A stretch of 64,000 bases of DNA from Acanthochlamys bracteata (GCA_019914995.1 CM034135.1:5272501-5336500), one strand, 5' to 3'. Shown: positions 36,701 to 49,462, counted from the first letter of the stretch. A program made the numbers and translations. The notes: generated by a model not told the origin, from the sequence alone.

Positions 36701-37921
36701 CTATGTCCTTATGAGGCTGGTCAACTGAAGCAAGAGTTCCTACATATGAAAACAAGTTTAAGCAAACAACAAGAAGAAAGAAGAAGAAGTTACCAATAAT
36801 TTTTTCTTCAAACTTAATGCTGCAAAACAACACATTCTTATGTCTAACCACCTACAGCAAGTATTATGACTCTCAACTAGATATACAATGACTTACCACA
36901 ACATCATCCATATATTTATAGGCATCATCCATGAGAACCAATATTCGTTGAATTTTCTAAAGAGCAGAACAATGAAAATGCAAGTCATTAAGTGCAAAAT
37001 GAGGTGTCTTTCAACATCCAGCAATTCTTGAAATATGGAATTTAATAACATTCAGCATGCAAAAATTGTGAAAGTCAACTGCCATGCCGAAACCGCAATA
37101 GCTGATAATGTTTGGGTAAATATTGAACCACATAGACCTCAGTTAACAATAGAAAAATTCCATACCCTAATCTATTACAAAAAATGTTAAATCAAAATTT
37201 GGTATCATTCTAATCCCCAGCTAAGACAAGCAACCATTTCTGAAATGATCTGACAGGGGGGTAAAACACATGAAAAGGTCAGCTAGCAAATCCATTCTAT
37301 GAAAGTCAGATTTCTAGCAAAACCAAAGACAATAAACTTCACTAAACTTCCATGAATTAAGCATCTTTCACCAATAAACAACTACATCAAAGTAACTGTA
37401 AGAGCTTAAATCAACAAAAAAATCCCATGTATAGTAAAATTCAAATAGCTAATAGCAGGATAAGTCACCTATGTATTAATAATAATAAATAAAAAAAGCA
37501 AATGAATACAGATTTTTCCCTAAACAAACAACAACATTAGACTAAGATAGAAGATTTATGAGTTGAGCTTCAACAAAAAGGTGAACCAGACTACACCAAA
37601 TTCCTGAAAACTTATCAGATTAAGCATTGTTCATAAAAAATACCTTAAATCATTCATCAGAATAATAAAGGTGATGAATTTCCACTAACAAAATGATGAA
37701 AGTCAGCAAGCGAAGCGACATGCTCAGGATCATAGCCGTGCTCTTCTTCTTCCTCTATACGGGCCTTCTTCATCTTCTCCGCCACCATTAATAAAAGATT
37801 TCCAAAACAAAAGAAGGAAAAGAAAGAAATCTACAAATTTGGAACCGAACACAGGTCAAATAGACTCACCTGCTTTATCGAAAAATTGAAATAAATCTTG
37901 ATCGATTGCTACTGTTGGCAT
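36701..37921 (-). CDS. Small four-exon gene of unknown function
   Basis: Putative exons: 37870-37921 (starting MPTVAIDQDLFQFFDKA), 37690 to about 37779 or 37788 (EKMKKARIEEEEEHGYDPE...SLADFHHF), 36897-36956 (KIQRILVLMDDAYKYMDDVV) and 36701-36739 (ELLLQLTSLIRT, then TAG). Junctions 2-3 and 3-4 are clean GT-AG in frame. The first intron has a good donor (GCAG|GTGAGT) and a long pyrimidine tract, but every AG after the tract puts exon 2 out of frame with exon 1; an in-frame join would need a GG acceptor. Alternatively translation starts at ATG 37786-37788 in exon 2 (MVAEKMKK...), giving 65 residues with exon 1 as leader. The product is a small, charged, probably helical protein (65 or about 79 residues). 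I do not recognise the family. Confidence 0.55.
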
Positions 37922-39689
37922 TGGTGTTCAACTAGAAAAATTCAGACTTGATTGTTGCTGGCATCTAACAGAAGAAGAAAAAGAATTAGATCGATGGAGT
38001 CTTTCAATAGCCGGAGACAGGAAGTAGATCCAGTGGCACGGGCGAGAGATCGCGGCGGAAACAAAAACAACAAACAAACGCGTTCATTCGTTCTCCCCGA
38101 TTTGGTGCGTAACCACCCCCAAACAGTGCTCCTTTCTCTCCCTCTTTCTCTCTCCGTTCCACGTCTCCTCGCTACACGGTAAGAGACGTCCAATAAAGTA
38201 TAAGTTGGGCCCTTTTTGGGTGTGCCAAAAACTTTTTAGATTTTTGAATAAAGTTACACGGTGCTTTCAGCGGTACTGAAATTTTTTTAAATATTTATTG
38301 AAAATATTCAATAAATTTTTACTAGATTGTACTATTTAATATTAAAAACTAAATAAAATATTTACCTAAATGTATGCTTATTCTAAAAAATATATATAAT
38401 GATCGAAATATCTTTAATTATAATAATTAATATATTATTAAAATTTTGAACTCTTTTTCATATCTTATTTAATTTTTTCAATTTTATATTTTTATAACAT
38501 AATAAATTTGTTAATATTTTTTATATTAATATTTATAAATTAAATAGTAAATCATGCAAGTTAATTTTGAATAAATGCTTGAATGCTTCTTATGGATGCT
38601 TGTAAGTATATATTTGGAGTTTCTTTTTTATGCTCACTTGGTGTCAAAATAGTTTCTTATTTATTACTAACCATGCAAATGAAACAAAATAAAACAAGAA
38701 ATGGTTCATTATAAAATAAGACTTTTTTCATATAGTAAACTATTTTAACTCTAGCCGTAAATCATGAATAATAAATATTCAAAGAATAAGATTAACAAAT
38801 CTATCTGCCCCACTTTCTTTCTTATATACCGCTAGTTTTGGAATGCATAGTAATAAGAAGGAGGAAGTAGAATAAAAAGAAGGAGTAAGAAAGGGAGAAA
38901 AAGGAAGAAAAGAGAAAATACTTTATTATTTTAATATATTAGTAAAAGAAAAAAAGTGTAAGAGTCAAATATATTTGGATTAGAAAAGTAATTAAAAAGA
39001 AATGTGTGTAAAAAAACAGAAATGCTCTTTTTGTTTATGTATGTTTTTATAATAATTATGTTCACTATATTAATTTGTAAATATTTTTGCCTCATAAACT
39101 CATATAAAATTGAACTTTTTTAAATTGTTGAATACATCATTATTTTCTTTAGTTGTTTATAAGAAAATAATTTTCTTATTTTCTTGATGGAAATGATAAT
39201 AGGTGCATATAATGTGGAAATAAAAACAATTTGAATTTTTTTCTGTCCTACCATTGCAAGCAACGTAACCAATCTACATCAAACTAAAAAGGATAACAAG
39301 CTATTGGAAGCAACATTAACAACAAAAACACCACAACAATTGTGACACATCACTTGACACCAACATCAATCCAACAATAAGAACATCAACAAAAAAATAA
39401 AAAAGAGTGAAGTGGTGATTGTCGCGTATGTTGTAACATCAACAACAACACCAATCCAAACACAATAATAACTAAAAAGTGCATAATATTATATATATTG
39501 GAAGCATAAATAAATACATAAGGACTAATAATAATTACTACAAATACCAACAACATATAATATAATATTAAAAAAATTAGTCAAGTGACATTATCGACAA
39601 TAAAAGTTTTTTACGTTCCTCTACTGGACATTGTAGTAATGCTCTTAACTTTAGAAGATTTTTCATAAAAAAAGATAACGCTATCGACG
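37922..39689. other. Upstream region of the small gene, then AT-rich spacer
   Basis: 37922-38200 is the presumed leader and promoter of the minus-strand gene; it is comparatively GC-rich with CT runs at 38130-38160. From 38230 to 39690 the DNA is AT-rich with no coding signal. TTTGGGTGTGCCAAAAAC at about 38215 resembles the end of a plant DNA transposon and could be the outer border of the Harbinger debris, but I could not find a convincing partner. Confidence 0.4.
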
Positions 39690-40620
39690 AAGCCGAACTT
39701 CAATCCCAAATTCAGTTAAAAGAGTGAATATCTCCTCACCTGAAATTGGAAAGGTTTCCTTACTGCTCTTGGTATCTGAGGCAACGTTGGTAATTGCTTG
39801 AATAACTTGTACGATGGCCTCAGTCATACATTCTATACCAGCACTCGTACTTGTTTTTATTTTTTATCTCCTACTCTCAGAAGTATACTCCGTAATTGAT
39901 GAGTGGTGATCAAAAGATGTATTTGTTGATTGCTGCTCATTATCATGACTCTTGATATTAAAACCCTCCAAATCAATGCGATTTGTAAAAACCAATTCGT
40001 CTATATCTTCAATTGTGTTTCTCTAGTTTGCTCTCTATTCAAACTCTCTCATATTTTATTTATATTCGAACCTCTATCGTCTCTATACAGTATACTCCAT
40101 TTATCATAAGGGAGAAAACATGATTTGTTTCTCTATTCAGTAGCTTCAGGATTGTGCTACAATTGAAATAACAAAATCACATTACTAGAAAATAAAATAA
40201 GAAAACAACGTATAAATTTATGCTTTTGTAAATGGAATAATTGAAGAAGAAATATATCTGAATCATTTCTTTCCAAACAGTAGGCTCGACATCAAACTTG
40301 CCTATAGTTTGGTTACAAACAAATTCACTAAACCACCCTTGAATAAGTCTTATACTGAAGCAATTTTTTTAAATGTTCTTAATACAATTTTGAAGTTTGT
40401 CTTTATCTAATGTTTTATCACAAAATAATTCTTTCATCTCTTTAAGCACAATGTCATATATATGTGTGGTGAAGGTTCGGTTGATCCCAATTTCCAGTTC
40501 ATTTTGATGAAGCAAAGTATCAATAAGAGCATCATCATAACCGAAGTCTATAAAATATGAACTTCGCTTCCAACACTTGCCTTCCTCTTTAATGATATCT
40601 CGACGCTTTTATATCCATAC
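39690..40620 (-). pseudogene. Decayed Myb/SANT-like ORF of the Harbinger element
   Basis: Downstream of the transposase on the same strand lies LLHQNELEIGINRTFTTH (about 40480-40540), then LKEMKELFCDKTLDKDKLQN and WFSEFVCNQTIGKFDVEPTV (about 40275-40340), and near 39690-39850 STSAGIECMTEAIVQVIQ and ISGEEIFTLLTEFGIEV. This is the layout of the Myb/SANT-like DNA-binding protein that PIF/Harbinger elements encode beside their transposase. It is interrupted by stops and diverged in places. I could not define terminal repeats for the whole element. Confidence 0.65.
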
Positions 40621-40984
40621 GAAAAAACACATATAATCAAAAATTATTTTATCAAGTGGTGAAAATACTAAAATATATCTAAATGTATGATATCACACGT
40701 ACAAAATATAATGTCAATCATATTCGACAGCCAATAATATAATTAATACATCACAGCTAACATAAAACAACGTTATAAAAATATACTACTTGGAAGATAC
40801 ATATAACAAAACATTAGTTAGTGTAATCCTTCCATGAGCAATTTGATTCCTAATTGACTCTCCTCGTTATATGTCTTCATTATGACCATTATCATCATAG
40901 TGAGTGTTGGCTGTATTTGATTGATTAATAAGCTCCTTATCTACTTTGTTTAGGTTTCAACACAAAAGAACGGTTCATCCGAAC

Positions 40985-41900
40985 TTGATATAATTGGGAA
41001 CTAATTTTTAGGCACGCAAAACGCTCTTTCAATTGTGTTACGGAACGATGCATATTGAAGATTGAATAATTCTTGATAATTTTCTTGTGGATTTGATTAA
41101 TAATTTCGTAAATGATACTACCCTCCTATAATACGTAATTAGTCCACTCATTGTCATGAAACCAGTATCAATAAGATAAAATTTTTCTAAAATCAACATA
41201 TTAAGAACATGTAAGCAAAATATGAATGAATTTATATTTATTTTTATATTAATTTGTGTTTATCTTATGGTATTCATAGAAAAACATCTTCTTAATGCAC
41301 TGTTTTAAAATTTTAGAGTTTGATGCTGATCCTACCCAACCTACTAAAATATATGTGAATTTGAGATCAAAAGTACAAGCAACAAACACATTTTGTGTAA
41401 GATATTTCTTTCTATCACGATATCTAAAAGTATCTTTTGAGAAAACTTTAACTCGAATATATGTTCCATCAATTGCACCAACATAATCTTAGCATTAGCA
41501 TTTATTACTTAGTAAGTTATCTAATACAAAATTATTATAAATAGGAGTTCGAATATTATGTTCACATTAAAATACGAGTGGTATCTATTACTATTATATA
41601 TTTCTGTAGTAACTCATGATCCGTAAGGCTGTTGCACTAATTTTTCCTCTAATCTTATGACGGTCTTTAATATAATATGAAAGTGACGACTAATAGTCTC
41701 TCTATAATATTGGACAATACCTTGTGCTAAACAATTTTTTAATTTTTGTCCAATAATACACATAAAACTAATAACTTGTTCTTCTACACAGACTACACTA
41801 GTTCACTGTATAGGTCGAAAACTACCATTTGTTACTAACATATTACACCATTTTATAAATGCTAATGGACTCATTCGACAAATGCAACAACATCTAACTT
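40985..41900 (-). pseudogene. Decayed PIF/Harbinger transposase (ALP1-like)
   Basis: Read on the minus strand from about 41900 down, several frames carry blocks of the Harbinger DDE transposase in the right order: CRMSPLAFIKWCNMLVTNG, then VEEQVISFMCIIGQKLKN with ETISRHFHIILK (41650-41780), then VGAIDGTYIRVKV and RDRKKYLTQNVFVACTFDLK (about 41340-41480), then YLIDTGFMTMSGLITYYR (about 41100-41165) and RNTIERAF (about 41030). Between these the frame is broken by several stops and frameshifts, so no complete transposase is encoded. Such enzymes cut and paste DNA transposons; domesticated relatives (ALP1, HARBI1) exist, but this copy is clearly dead. Confidence 0.8.
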
Positions 41901-42164
41901 TATTAGAAATGGACTAGGTACTCTACATCGAATCTTTTCTCTTTCTTCCTCAAAAAACTAATTTCAATTAGCTTTTTTTTAAGTGGGTTTAGTAATATCA
42001 CCCAATAGACAACAGTAAAATAAAAAATACAGCAGCGTAATGCAACAAATAGTGTCTTCTTAAGTTATGATACATTATTAATATGAAGGCAAATCGTAAA
42101 AATTACATATTACAAGCTTTTTTAACAGATAAAGAACAACAACAATATGAACAACATGTGCCGC

Positions 42165-42245
42165 ATTATAACGCCTTCATTATCCATATGGAATATTATA
42201 GGTGCAAAAATAGACGATAAGATCGGCTAGACCAAAAAAAATGTG
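42165..42245. repeat. Short tandem duplication
   Basis: GTGCAAAAATAGACGATAAG and, some 40 bp later, GTGCAAAAATAGACGGCAGG followed by GATC(A/G)GC(C/T) are two imperfect adjacent copies. Confidence 0.5.
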
Positions 42246-42283
42246 CAAAAATAGACGGCAGGATCAGCCGCATTGTTTTTCTC

Positions 42284-42530
42284 TCCATTTCAAAAACTTC
42301 ATTTTATTTCAGATTTTTAAAATAAACTTTTATAACTTTATTTAAAATTTATTTTAAAATTTAGAAAGTATAAAAACTTTTACTTTTTTAACATCTTAGT
42401 ATTGCTTGTTTTTATTTTTTTTAGATAAAAAATTAGAGTTTATTTTTTTAAATAAAATAAAAATATTTTTCATTATAAAAAAATTCTATTTTAAAATTAC
42501 TTTCAAACACCCATTTATTATCGGAACTGA
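42284..42530. repeat. AT-rich MITE-like repeat near the O-fucosyltransferase gene
   Basis: Built of TTTAAAATTTATTTTAAAATTTAGAAA-type words and AAAATATTTTTCATTATAAA, and ending CTTTCAAACACCC. The same words occur in the repeats at about 52230-52450 and 52640-52850. I could not fix termini or a target duplication. Confidence 0.45.
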
Positions 42531-42828
42531 GTGCATTAGCTAGATGTTATTTAAGTGTGCTTAAAAGTAAAAATTTACTAAAAAAGTTTATTTAAAGTTT
42601 TTAAAGTATAAACTTAATTGTTTTGGATATAAAAAGTTACGACATATTTATATTATAAAAAATATTAAAATTCAAGTAACTTAAAAATAGTATTAAATTT
42701 ACTGCAAAACAAATCTCTAGTATTATATTAGAGTATTAAACTTCAATCCACTTCGAAATACCTTCTTTCTTCTTCAGTACTCCACTCTTATTTCTGTTGT
42801 TTTCGAGTTCCAAGCTCCACCACCGACA
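42531..42828 (+). promoter_or_regulatory. Promoter and leader of the O-fucosyltransferase gene
   Basis: AT-rich upstream DNA changes at about 42740 to CT-rich sequence (CCTTCTTTCTTCTTCAG, TTTCTGTTG) typical of a plant 5' leader, ending CGACA before ATG 42829. TATTATATTAGAG at about 42720 is a weak TATA candidate. Confidence 0.4.
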
Positions 42829-45800
42829 ATGGCGATCCACAAATTCCCCAAACCCAAACAGAAACCGTTTCCTTCATTCCATACCAGATCTCGGTTCCTT
42901 GTCCTCGCCATCTCTACTGTCGTCGCTGCTCTGTTTCTCCTCTGGTTCTTCTCCTCCACCGCAATCGACGGGAGAGGTGCGACGGTGAAATTGAAGGCGA
43001 GGAAAGATGAGTTTGGTGGGAATTGGGATGGATTGTTGGAGAAGAAGTACTTGTATTGGGGAAACCGGATCGATTGCCCTGGGAAGCACTGTGATTCGTG
43101 CGAAGGACTCGGCCATCAGGAGTCCAGCCTTCGCTGCGCCCTCGAAGAGGCACTCTTTCTCAATAGGTGAAGTTTGTGTTCTCCAATTCTGCGTATTTGT
43201 CTGTTACTTGTTTGTAGCTAATCGTCCCAAAAATCAGATTTTGATTTTTGATAGTCACGATGGAATTAATGATTTTGATCTGCACTGCATTAGTGATAAT
43301 TTTTCATTGTTATATTGGTTGTCTGAATACATGATTTGGAAGACTTTCACAGACAATACAATGGTGGCTGTAATAAGTTTCTGCAATATGTATACAGGAA
43401 AATTCTTGGTTAGTGGTCCACATGATATGCCTATTCTGAAACAATCTGCAGTTTGGGTGAAGTTCTAACGCCATATTTCAGTAGGCAGAACAAGTAAACA
43501 ACTCTGTAGGAGAAAGTGCCTCACAAATTGGGAGCAGAAAGATAATACATATGCCAAATTTGTTGTTTATACTTCAGTTGGCAATAGTAATTTTTTGCTC
43601 ACCATGAATTTTCTTGTACAGAAATATTCGTGCTCTTGTATATCTCTGGTGCTTGTTTTATAGACAAGTTTATTACAACGACCTATACTTCAGTTTATAC
43701 TTATTTGGCTGCTAATACTCTGACAATTTAATGCAGTGAACAGTTGACATGACATTGACTTAGCTCCTTAATTGACACTGAGCGAAGTAATGATTTATTA
43801 TCAAGTGGTTCATATTAAAGAAAAGCACTGATTTGTTACTATTGAGCTTGCCATGAGTGAGGTCAGAAATGGACTTTTCTTCTTTGTGATTGTTGAGTGA
43901 TCTAATCTCTATAACTTCGATCTTCTGTTTTCTAGATATTTGATTGTTTTCTCGTCCCTAGTTATATGAGCAGACTGCCACTTTCTCTTGTATAAGTTAT
44001 CCCTCATATGAAAATACATATCGGTCTCTTGTCTCTCTTTTTTATTTTTTCTATTTTGTTTATTTATTTTTTTTAAACAACTGATAAACAAGTTCCAAAT
44101 GATGTACTGCTTCCTTTGCACTGAATTTCTGAATGTTTACTATGATCTGCAGACTATTGTCTGATATGTTTTCTCCTTTCATGCAGGGTGTTTGTAATGC
44201 CTTCTAGAATGTGCATTAACCCGATACACAACAAGAAGGGGATCCTTCACCATTCTACCAATGGCATTTCAGAGGAAATGTATGTAACTTGATCTTCTTG
44301 TAAGTTGGTGACCACATCCCTTGTATATGTAAGGCTCTTATGATATCTAAAGCATCCTCTAGGTTCACGTTATAGTTAATAGTGGACAAGTTTCTAATGT
44401 ACTTTTGTAATTCAAATCTCAAAATCTTGAAGTACTGTAAAATTGTAAGAGAAACAAACTGGTGAAAAGGTTTGCTTTTAAATGATTTATCGGCTAGCAG
44501 GTGGGGTTATTTTATACCTGGTGGTGGGTAATTGGAATATCTACGTTTATACACTCATTATAATTAACAGATATGACCTATATGATAAGCAAAGACGGTA
44601 ACTTCGCAATTACTATTGAATTAATTGTATGAGAAACTAGTTGTTTTCTGTGTAAGGTGGCCCTTTTTTAAGGCCAACTTGATATTGATCATCCATATAC
44701 AAAGTTTAGTTGATAGGCTGGGAGGAAGTAATGCAATTGAATTGCTTTCGGTTTGCATTGGGCTGAAGTGGTTCACAATAGTCTTTTTACATCTTGGAAC
44801 CAGATTTTGCAAATGCCAAACGAACAGCCATTGAAAAGCAAAGGTAGAAACTTGTTTAGGAGCAGTCTTGCTATGTATGATTCCTCTATTGCCTCCTAGG
44901 TTCTTCACTAAAGCGGACATCTGTAGAACAGCACTACGAGGAGCCTTCCACTTCATTAAATTAGGTAGTGGTAGGCCTAAACAATAAACCGACTTTAAGA
45001 GAAACAGAAATTTGATATATGAACAAGGTGATATGATCCTCCACCTAGATCTGTTTGAGGTTGAGGTACCCACTTACTGTTTTCTTGGAAGGGGGGAGCA
45101 TAACATTTCCTCATAATATATACATATTTTCATAATTCTTGTAGTTGACTTTTGACTCATAATAATGCATATGACCGTACTTTTTCTCTCACTAAAGTGA
45201 TTAAGGGCAGAGTTGCTCAGCAGGCTTTGTGGACAGACTTGATGGAAGGTTCCTGTTGCTAGTTTGTAAAATTAGGGAGTTCCACTAGATGTAGTCCTAC
45301 AAAGATTTATCTTCCTATTTCCTCAGAACCAACAAAACCATCGTTACCCCTCCTTCAACATTTTCATCTTTGCAATAATGTATCTCTTGCACTTTCCCCA
45401 TGGTAATACTATTATTGTTCTTTATCACTCTATTGTTTCAACTATAAGCTACTGGAAGATGTATATCTTAAGCTCTAAACCTCATTTTGGAAATTAGTTG
45501 GGTTTTCATCTTAATATAAATTTATTTCTCAAAAACTGTCCTTCAATTTTTTGTTGGTTCCTGCATGCTGTTGGCTACTTGAACCTTCAGTAATGGCTAA
45601 TGTCCTTTCATTTGGTTTACAGGTGGGCAGCACATTCATGTGCAATGGATTCTCTGTATGATATGGACCTGATTTCAGAAACTGTACCTGTTATTTTGGA
45701 CAATTCAAAGATGTGGTATCAAATATTATCGACCAGCATGAAGCTTGGAAAGAGGGGGTTGGCCCATGTGCAAGGAACTCCAAGGATTGACCTTAAGCAG

Positions 45801-48720
45801 AACAGTGTGTATTCCAGTGTTTTACTAATTAATCGCACAGCAAGTCCTCTTTCATGGTAACTTACATTGATTACACTCTTTAGGCAGCTCCAATTTAGTT
45901 ATTTCATAAACGAAAATCTTTCTGCTTCAAGTTAAAGTTGCTCTTCAAAGGGTCTTGGTACAAGTAAGGAAATTAATTTTGGTAGGTCTTTGAAACTTCA
46001 ACAGCTTATCTTGATGATGATTAACAGGTTTATGGAGTGCAAGGACCGAAATAATCGCAGTTCTATTACGCTTCCTTATTCCTTTCTCCCTATTAGGGCA
46101 GCAAAGCGATTGCGAGATGCAGCTGATAAGGTATGATATTCCATAGATGTCCTTTTTGCCAATTTTTTATTTTACTTTGTTGTTAGTTCATAACATATGG
46201 GAGTCATAGATTTCCATAACACTAACATGAATTCCTGTGATGGTTATTGTGTGGGAAGTTGAGAGTATGTTGTAAGCATGTGCAAATGTACAAGAAAGGT
46301 AGTCCATATAATAAACTTTAACATTTTTATGTGATGCAATTAGCAAGGGTACACCAAAGTAGGTTGTTATTGATGCTAAAAAGTTGATCACATATTGACC
46401 TTGACAATATTCCCACCAACTGGTTTCTGAGAGAACTGCCAACAATGTTGTAGTTTAGATACTTGGAGCTTTATGTAAGGCCTTATCTTTGCTAGTTGCA
46501 ACTGTTGAACTTTTTGTACTACAGATTAAGGGTCTTCTTGGAGATTATGATGCTATTCATGTACGACGTGGAGATAAAATAAAAACAAGGAAAGATAGGT
46601 TTGGAGTTGATAGAGCCCTTCATCCTCACCTGGACAGAGATACTCGGCCTGAGTTCATCCAGACAAGAATTGAGAAATGGATTCCTCCTGGACGCACCCT
46701 CTTCATTGCTTCAAATGAGAGAACACCTGGATTCTTTGATCCTTTGTCAGCTGGGTAAGTAATTGATGGGATGCATAATTTTATAAATTTAAGTTTTGGC
46801 TTTTTAAAACTGTCACGATCCAACCCAGGGCCATGACCAGCACTGGATTAAACCAAGCCCAAGTATATCTTGGGTTTGTTACAAAAACCTTCAAGTTCAG
46901 GCATATATTTCTGGAAGTGTTTTAACATAGAAGACTTCTTGGATGAATTATTGGCTAATGGATTCTCATCTCATTGTTGCTCAGAACAAGGAGTCTTGAG
47001 AAAAATTAGATCCTGTAAAATTCACTATATTAAAGATCAAATATTAGGATAGGAAAAGAAAAAGAAAAAGAGATTTGAATTGTTTTATAGGTGGTTCTTT
47101 TCACTTTTCATAAGCCTCTAAGAACTTGTGTCTACTTGAAGTAAGAACTCGTTCAATGGTATACCTATTAAGGCATATTTGAAAATATTAAGAAGAAAGA
47201 CAATCAAATTCAGAATCATATTATTTTCTCCAAATTGTTTCTTGAGGACCTGAATGAAGGAATACTTGACCCCTAGTGAGTTATTCAGCAGAAACAGTAA
47301 CACGAAATATCCAAGGTGAACTGATCCAGTGGCATGATCATAATAATGAATTAACTTATTTGCAGACTTAGGTGTTGCTTAAACCTTGAAATAATAATAA
47401 AGACAAGCTTAGTGTCCTTGCCCGGTTATGTTTCATTTGCAAGATAGGAAATTATAATACTGGTCTTATGTCCCGAACATTCAATTGCAGGAAAGCGATT
47501 TTTGCATCATTTGGACAGGGTTAGCAATCTTGATGGAGCCGTACGACAGACTAAACTCAGTGTGTTGATTCTTTAATAATCAATAAGTACTCATTGATAA
47601 AGTTATTCAAATTCTTTGTGAATCCTGGTGTTTGTAGTGGATATAGTGAACATTTCTTCACATTGTACCTAAAGGCACGAGTGCAATCCCTAGAGTGTTG
47701 GACAGTTGTATTACCAATCAGATGATACCCATTCTGTTTCTAATAAACATGGGCCACGCATATGGGTAATGCGCATTACCTCCATGTTGTGATTAGGTAT
47801 CCCCTTCATACAGTTTACGCTTGTTAAAAGCACTAGCTTTGTTGGGCTTGTGAATGCTCATTAATCGAGCATTAACTATTCTTTTTTGTACTAGTGCTGC
47901 ATTCTTTAGGTAGTGGTATTTTCCAAAACAGTGGTGCTATGACGTCTTATAGTTTCCTCCCTACTTTTGGTTTGATTGTTTAGTAATAGATTTTTTTGTT
48001 TTGATAATTACTAATTTGTTACAATGAAATCTTGGCCATTTTCATTTCTCTCCCTGTTTCTTGTCGCAATTTTACTTCTTGGCTTGGCCCCTCCCATGTT
48101 ACTGCTTGGGCTTGGCCGCACCAATGTTTTCAGTAGGGAGGTGACAAAATGTCCAATGATTTGCAGAGTAACCTGCAAATTAGCATTGCACTTTGCATAA
48201 TTTTGCTAGCTATTCCTGCTGTGAGTTAAAGAATAAGCATGCTAATCCTAGAAGTGATTATGCTGTTCAAAGGGGCTGTGTATTCCATGTACAATCTACT
48301 TTGGCAGCCTCCAGTTTACCAATTCATACATTATACAAAATATGACATTTGTATGTATGGAGATAGAAATTTTGAATTAAACATCTAGAGCTGTGATCTT
48401 TACCTAGTGTTGTATTAGCTGCTGGTAGAATTATCCTGTTCACAAAATGTTATTGAGGTTGGTTGAGTTTTGACCTTTCTTTTCTCTGAAAATACAGGTA
48501 TAAGCTGGCTTATTCTTCAGACTACAGCAGCATTTTGGATCCACTGGTAAAAAACAACTATGAGCTTTTCATCATTGAGAGGTTGATCTTGGCTGGTGCA
48601 AAAACTTTTGTAAGAACCTTCAAGGAAGATGAGAAGGATCTCAGCCTTACAGATGACCCTAAGAAGAACACCAAGAAATGGCAAATACCTGTTTATACTG
48701 CAGATGAAGATGTCAGCTGA
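42829..48720 (+). CDS. O-fucosyltransferase family protein (6 exons)
   Basis: Exons 42829-43166, 44187-44279, 45623-45856, 46028-46130, 46525-46754 and 48498-48720 join in frame to 406 residues plus TGA. Residues 1-22 are basic and cytosolic, about 23-43 (FLVLAISTVVAALFLLWFF) form a single membrane anchor, and the rest should face the Golgi lumen: type II topology. The catalytic-domain hallmark is DAIHVRRGDKIKTRKDR in exon 5; RRGDK is the GDP-fucose-binding motif of plant O-fucosyltransferases. Other family-like blocks are RVFVMPSRMCINPIHN (exons 1/2 into 2), TLFIASNER with GFFDPL (exon 5) and NNYELFIIERLILAGAKTFV (exon 6). All introns are GT-AG. It is shorter than many family members (450-600 residues) but shows no break. 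Acceptor substrate unknown; no gene name assigned. Confidence 0.9.
46810..47040. repeat. Possible LTR-derived scrap in intron 5
   Basis: The phrase CACGATCCAACCCAGGGCCATG resembles the 'cacgacc...gggcc(g/a)tgac' phrase common near the ends of plant LTR retrotransposons. The following 200 bases fit no exon. Only a fragment; family not assigned. Confidence 0.35.
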
Positions 48721-49195
48721 AAATACCGACACTTCCTGTTGTTACTGTAGGTTGTTTGAGCTAAAGATGCTTTTCTGTGCTCGACTACAAGGAGCAGTGG
48801 ACCTCCAAATTCAGGTAGGAAAAAACAGTAAAAATATGTAACGTGCATAACAACTTAGAATTTTTGAGGAAAAAAAAATCTGTACCAAGTCATTTTCGGG
48901 AGAGTTTCCATGATGCTGGTTGTAATGGAGAACATCAAAGTAACAGCTTGTGTATTCCACATAATCGTATTTTCAGCTGTAATTGTGACAGACCACGAAA
49001 AGTATTTTAGGTCTGGAACTTCGAAATCACATTTTGAGGTTTCACCAAGTGTATCTTGATTCAGCTTCTTGTTTTTGTAGACCGAGGGAAGGTGTGTTTT
49101 AAAACCTGCGAGTACTCCCAAAATTTGGGTTCAGCTGATTCAACTTATATGAGCCGCATAGGCTTTTCCTTTGACGAGAAACATGCACACAACAA
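48721..49195 (+). other. 3' flank of the O-fucosyltransferase gene
   Basis: Probably the 3' UTR and downstream spacer. No conserved coding signal seen. Confidence 0.45.
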
Positions 49196-49447
49196 ATGGT
49201 CCAGCAAATCTGCAACGTCATCATCGTTTTGCCTCGACCTTTCTCTTTCCCTGCTGATCTCGAACCAAAACCGTTTCCCTTTTCTTTCTTCCCTCTGCTC
49301 TGGAAGCTTCTTTCTTGTAGAGTAAAACATGCCAATGCCATACCTGGTTCGCGAGAGTCTCTACTTGGGCAACCCGAGGACGCGGCAGCGATCTTCTCTT
49401 TTTCTTCCAAAGTGGCTACCGCAGCAAGCAACGGCGTTGTTTATCCT

Positions 49448-49462
49448 CACGTGACTCACGTG
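49448..49462. promoter_or_regulatory. Paired G-boxes
   Basis: CACGTG ACT CACGTG: two perfect G-box hexamers 3 bp apart, binding sites for bHLH and bZIP factors. They lie about 100 bp before ATGAAGCTTG at 49556 in comparatively GC-rich DNA, consistent with a promoter. Confidence 0.55.

Noticed and set aside
36657-36739. Frame ending CSII, which looks like a CaaX prenylation box for the small minus-strand gene
   Set aside because: The splice phase from the preceding exon gives the other frame (ELLLQLTSLIRT, stop at 36701-36703). The CSII frame would need a shifted junction with no matching donor.
37942-38193. Overlapping open frames of 76-83 residues on both strands
   Set aside because: The content is compositionally simple (Arg/Ser or CT-driven) and sits where the leader and promoter of the small gene should be; no homology recognised.
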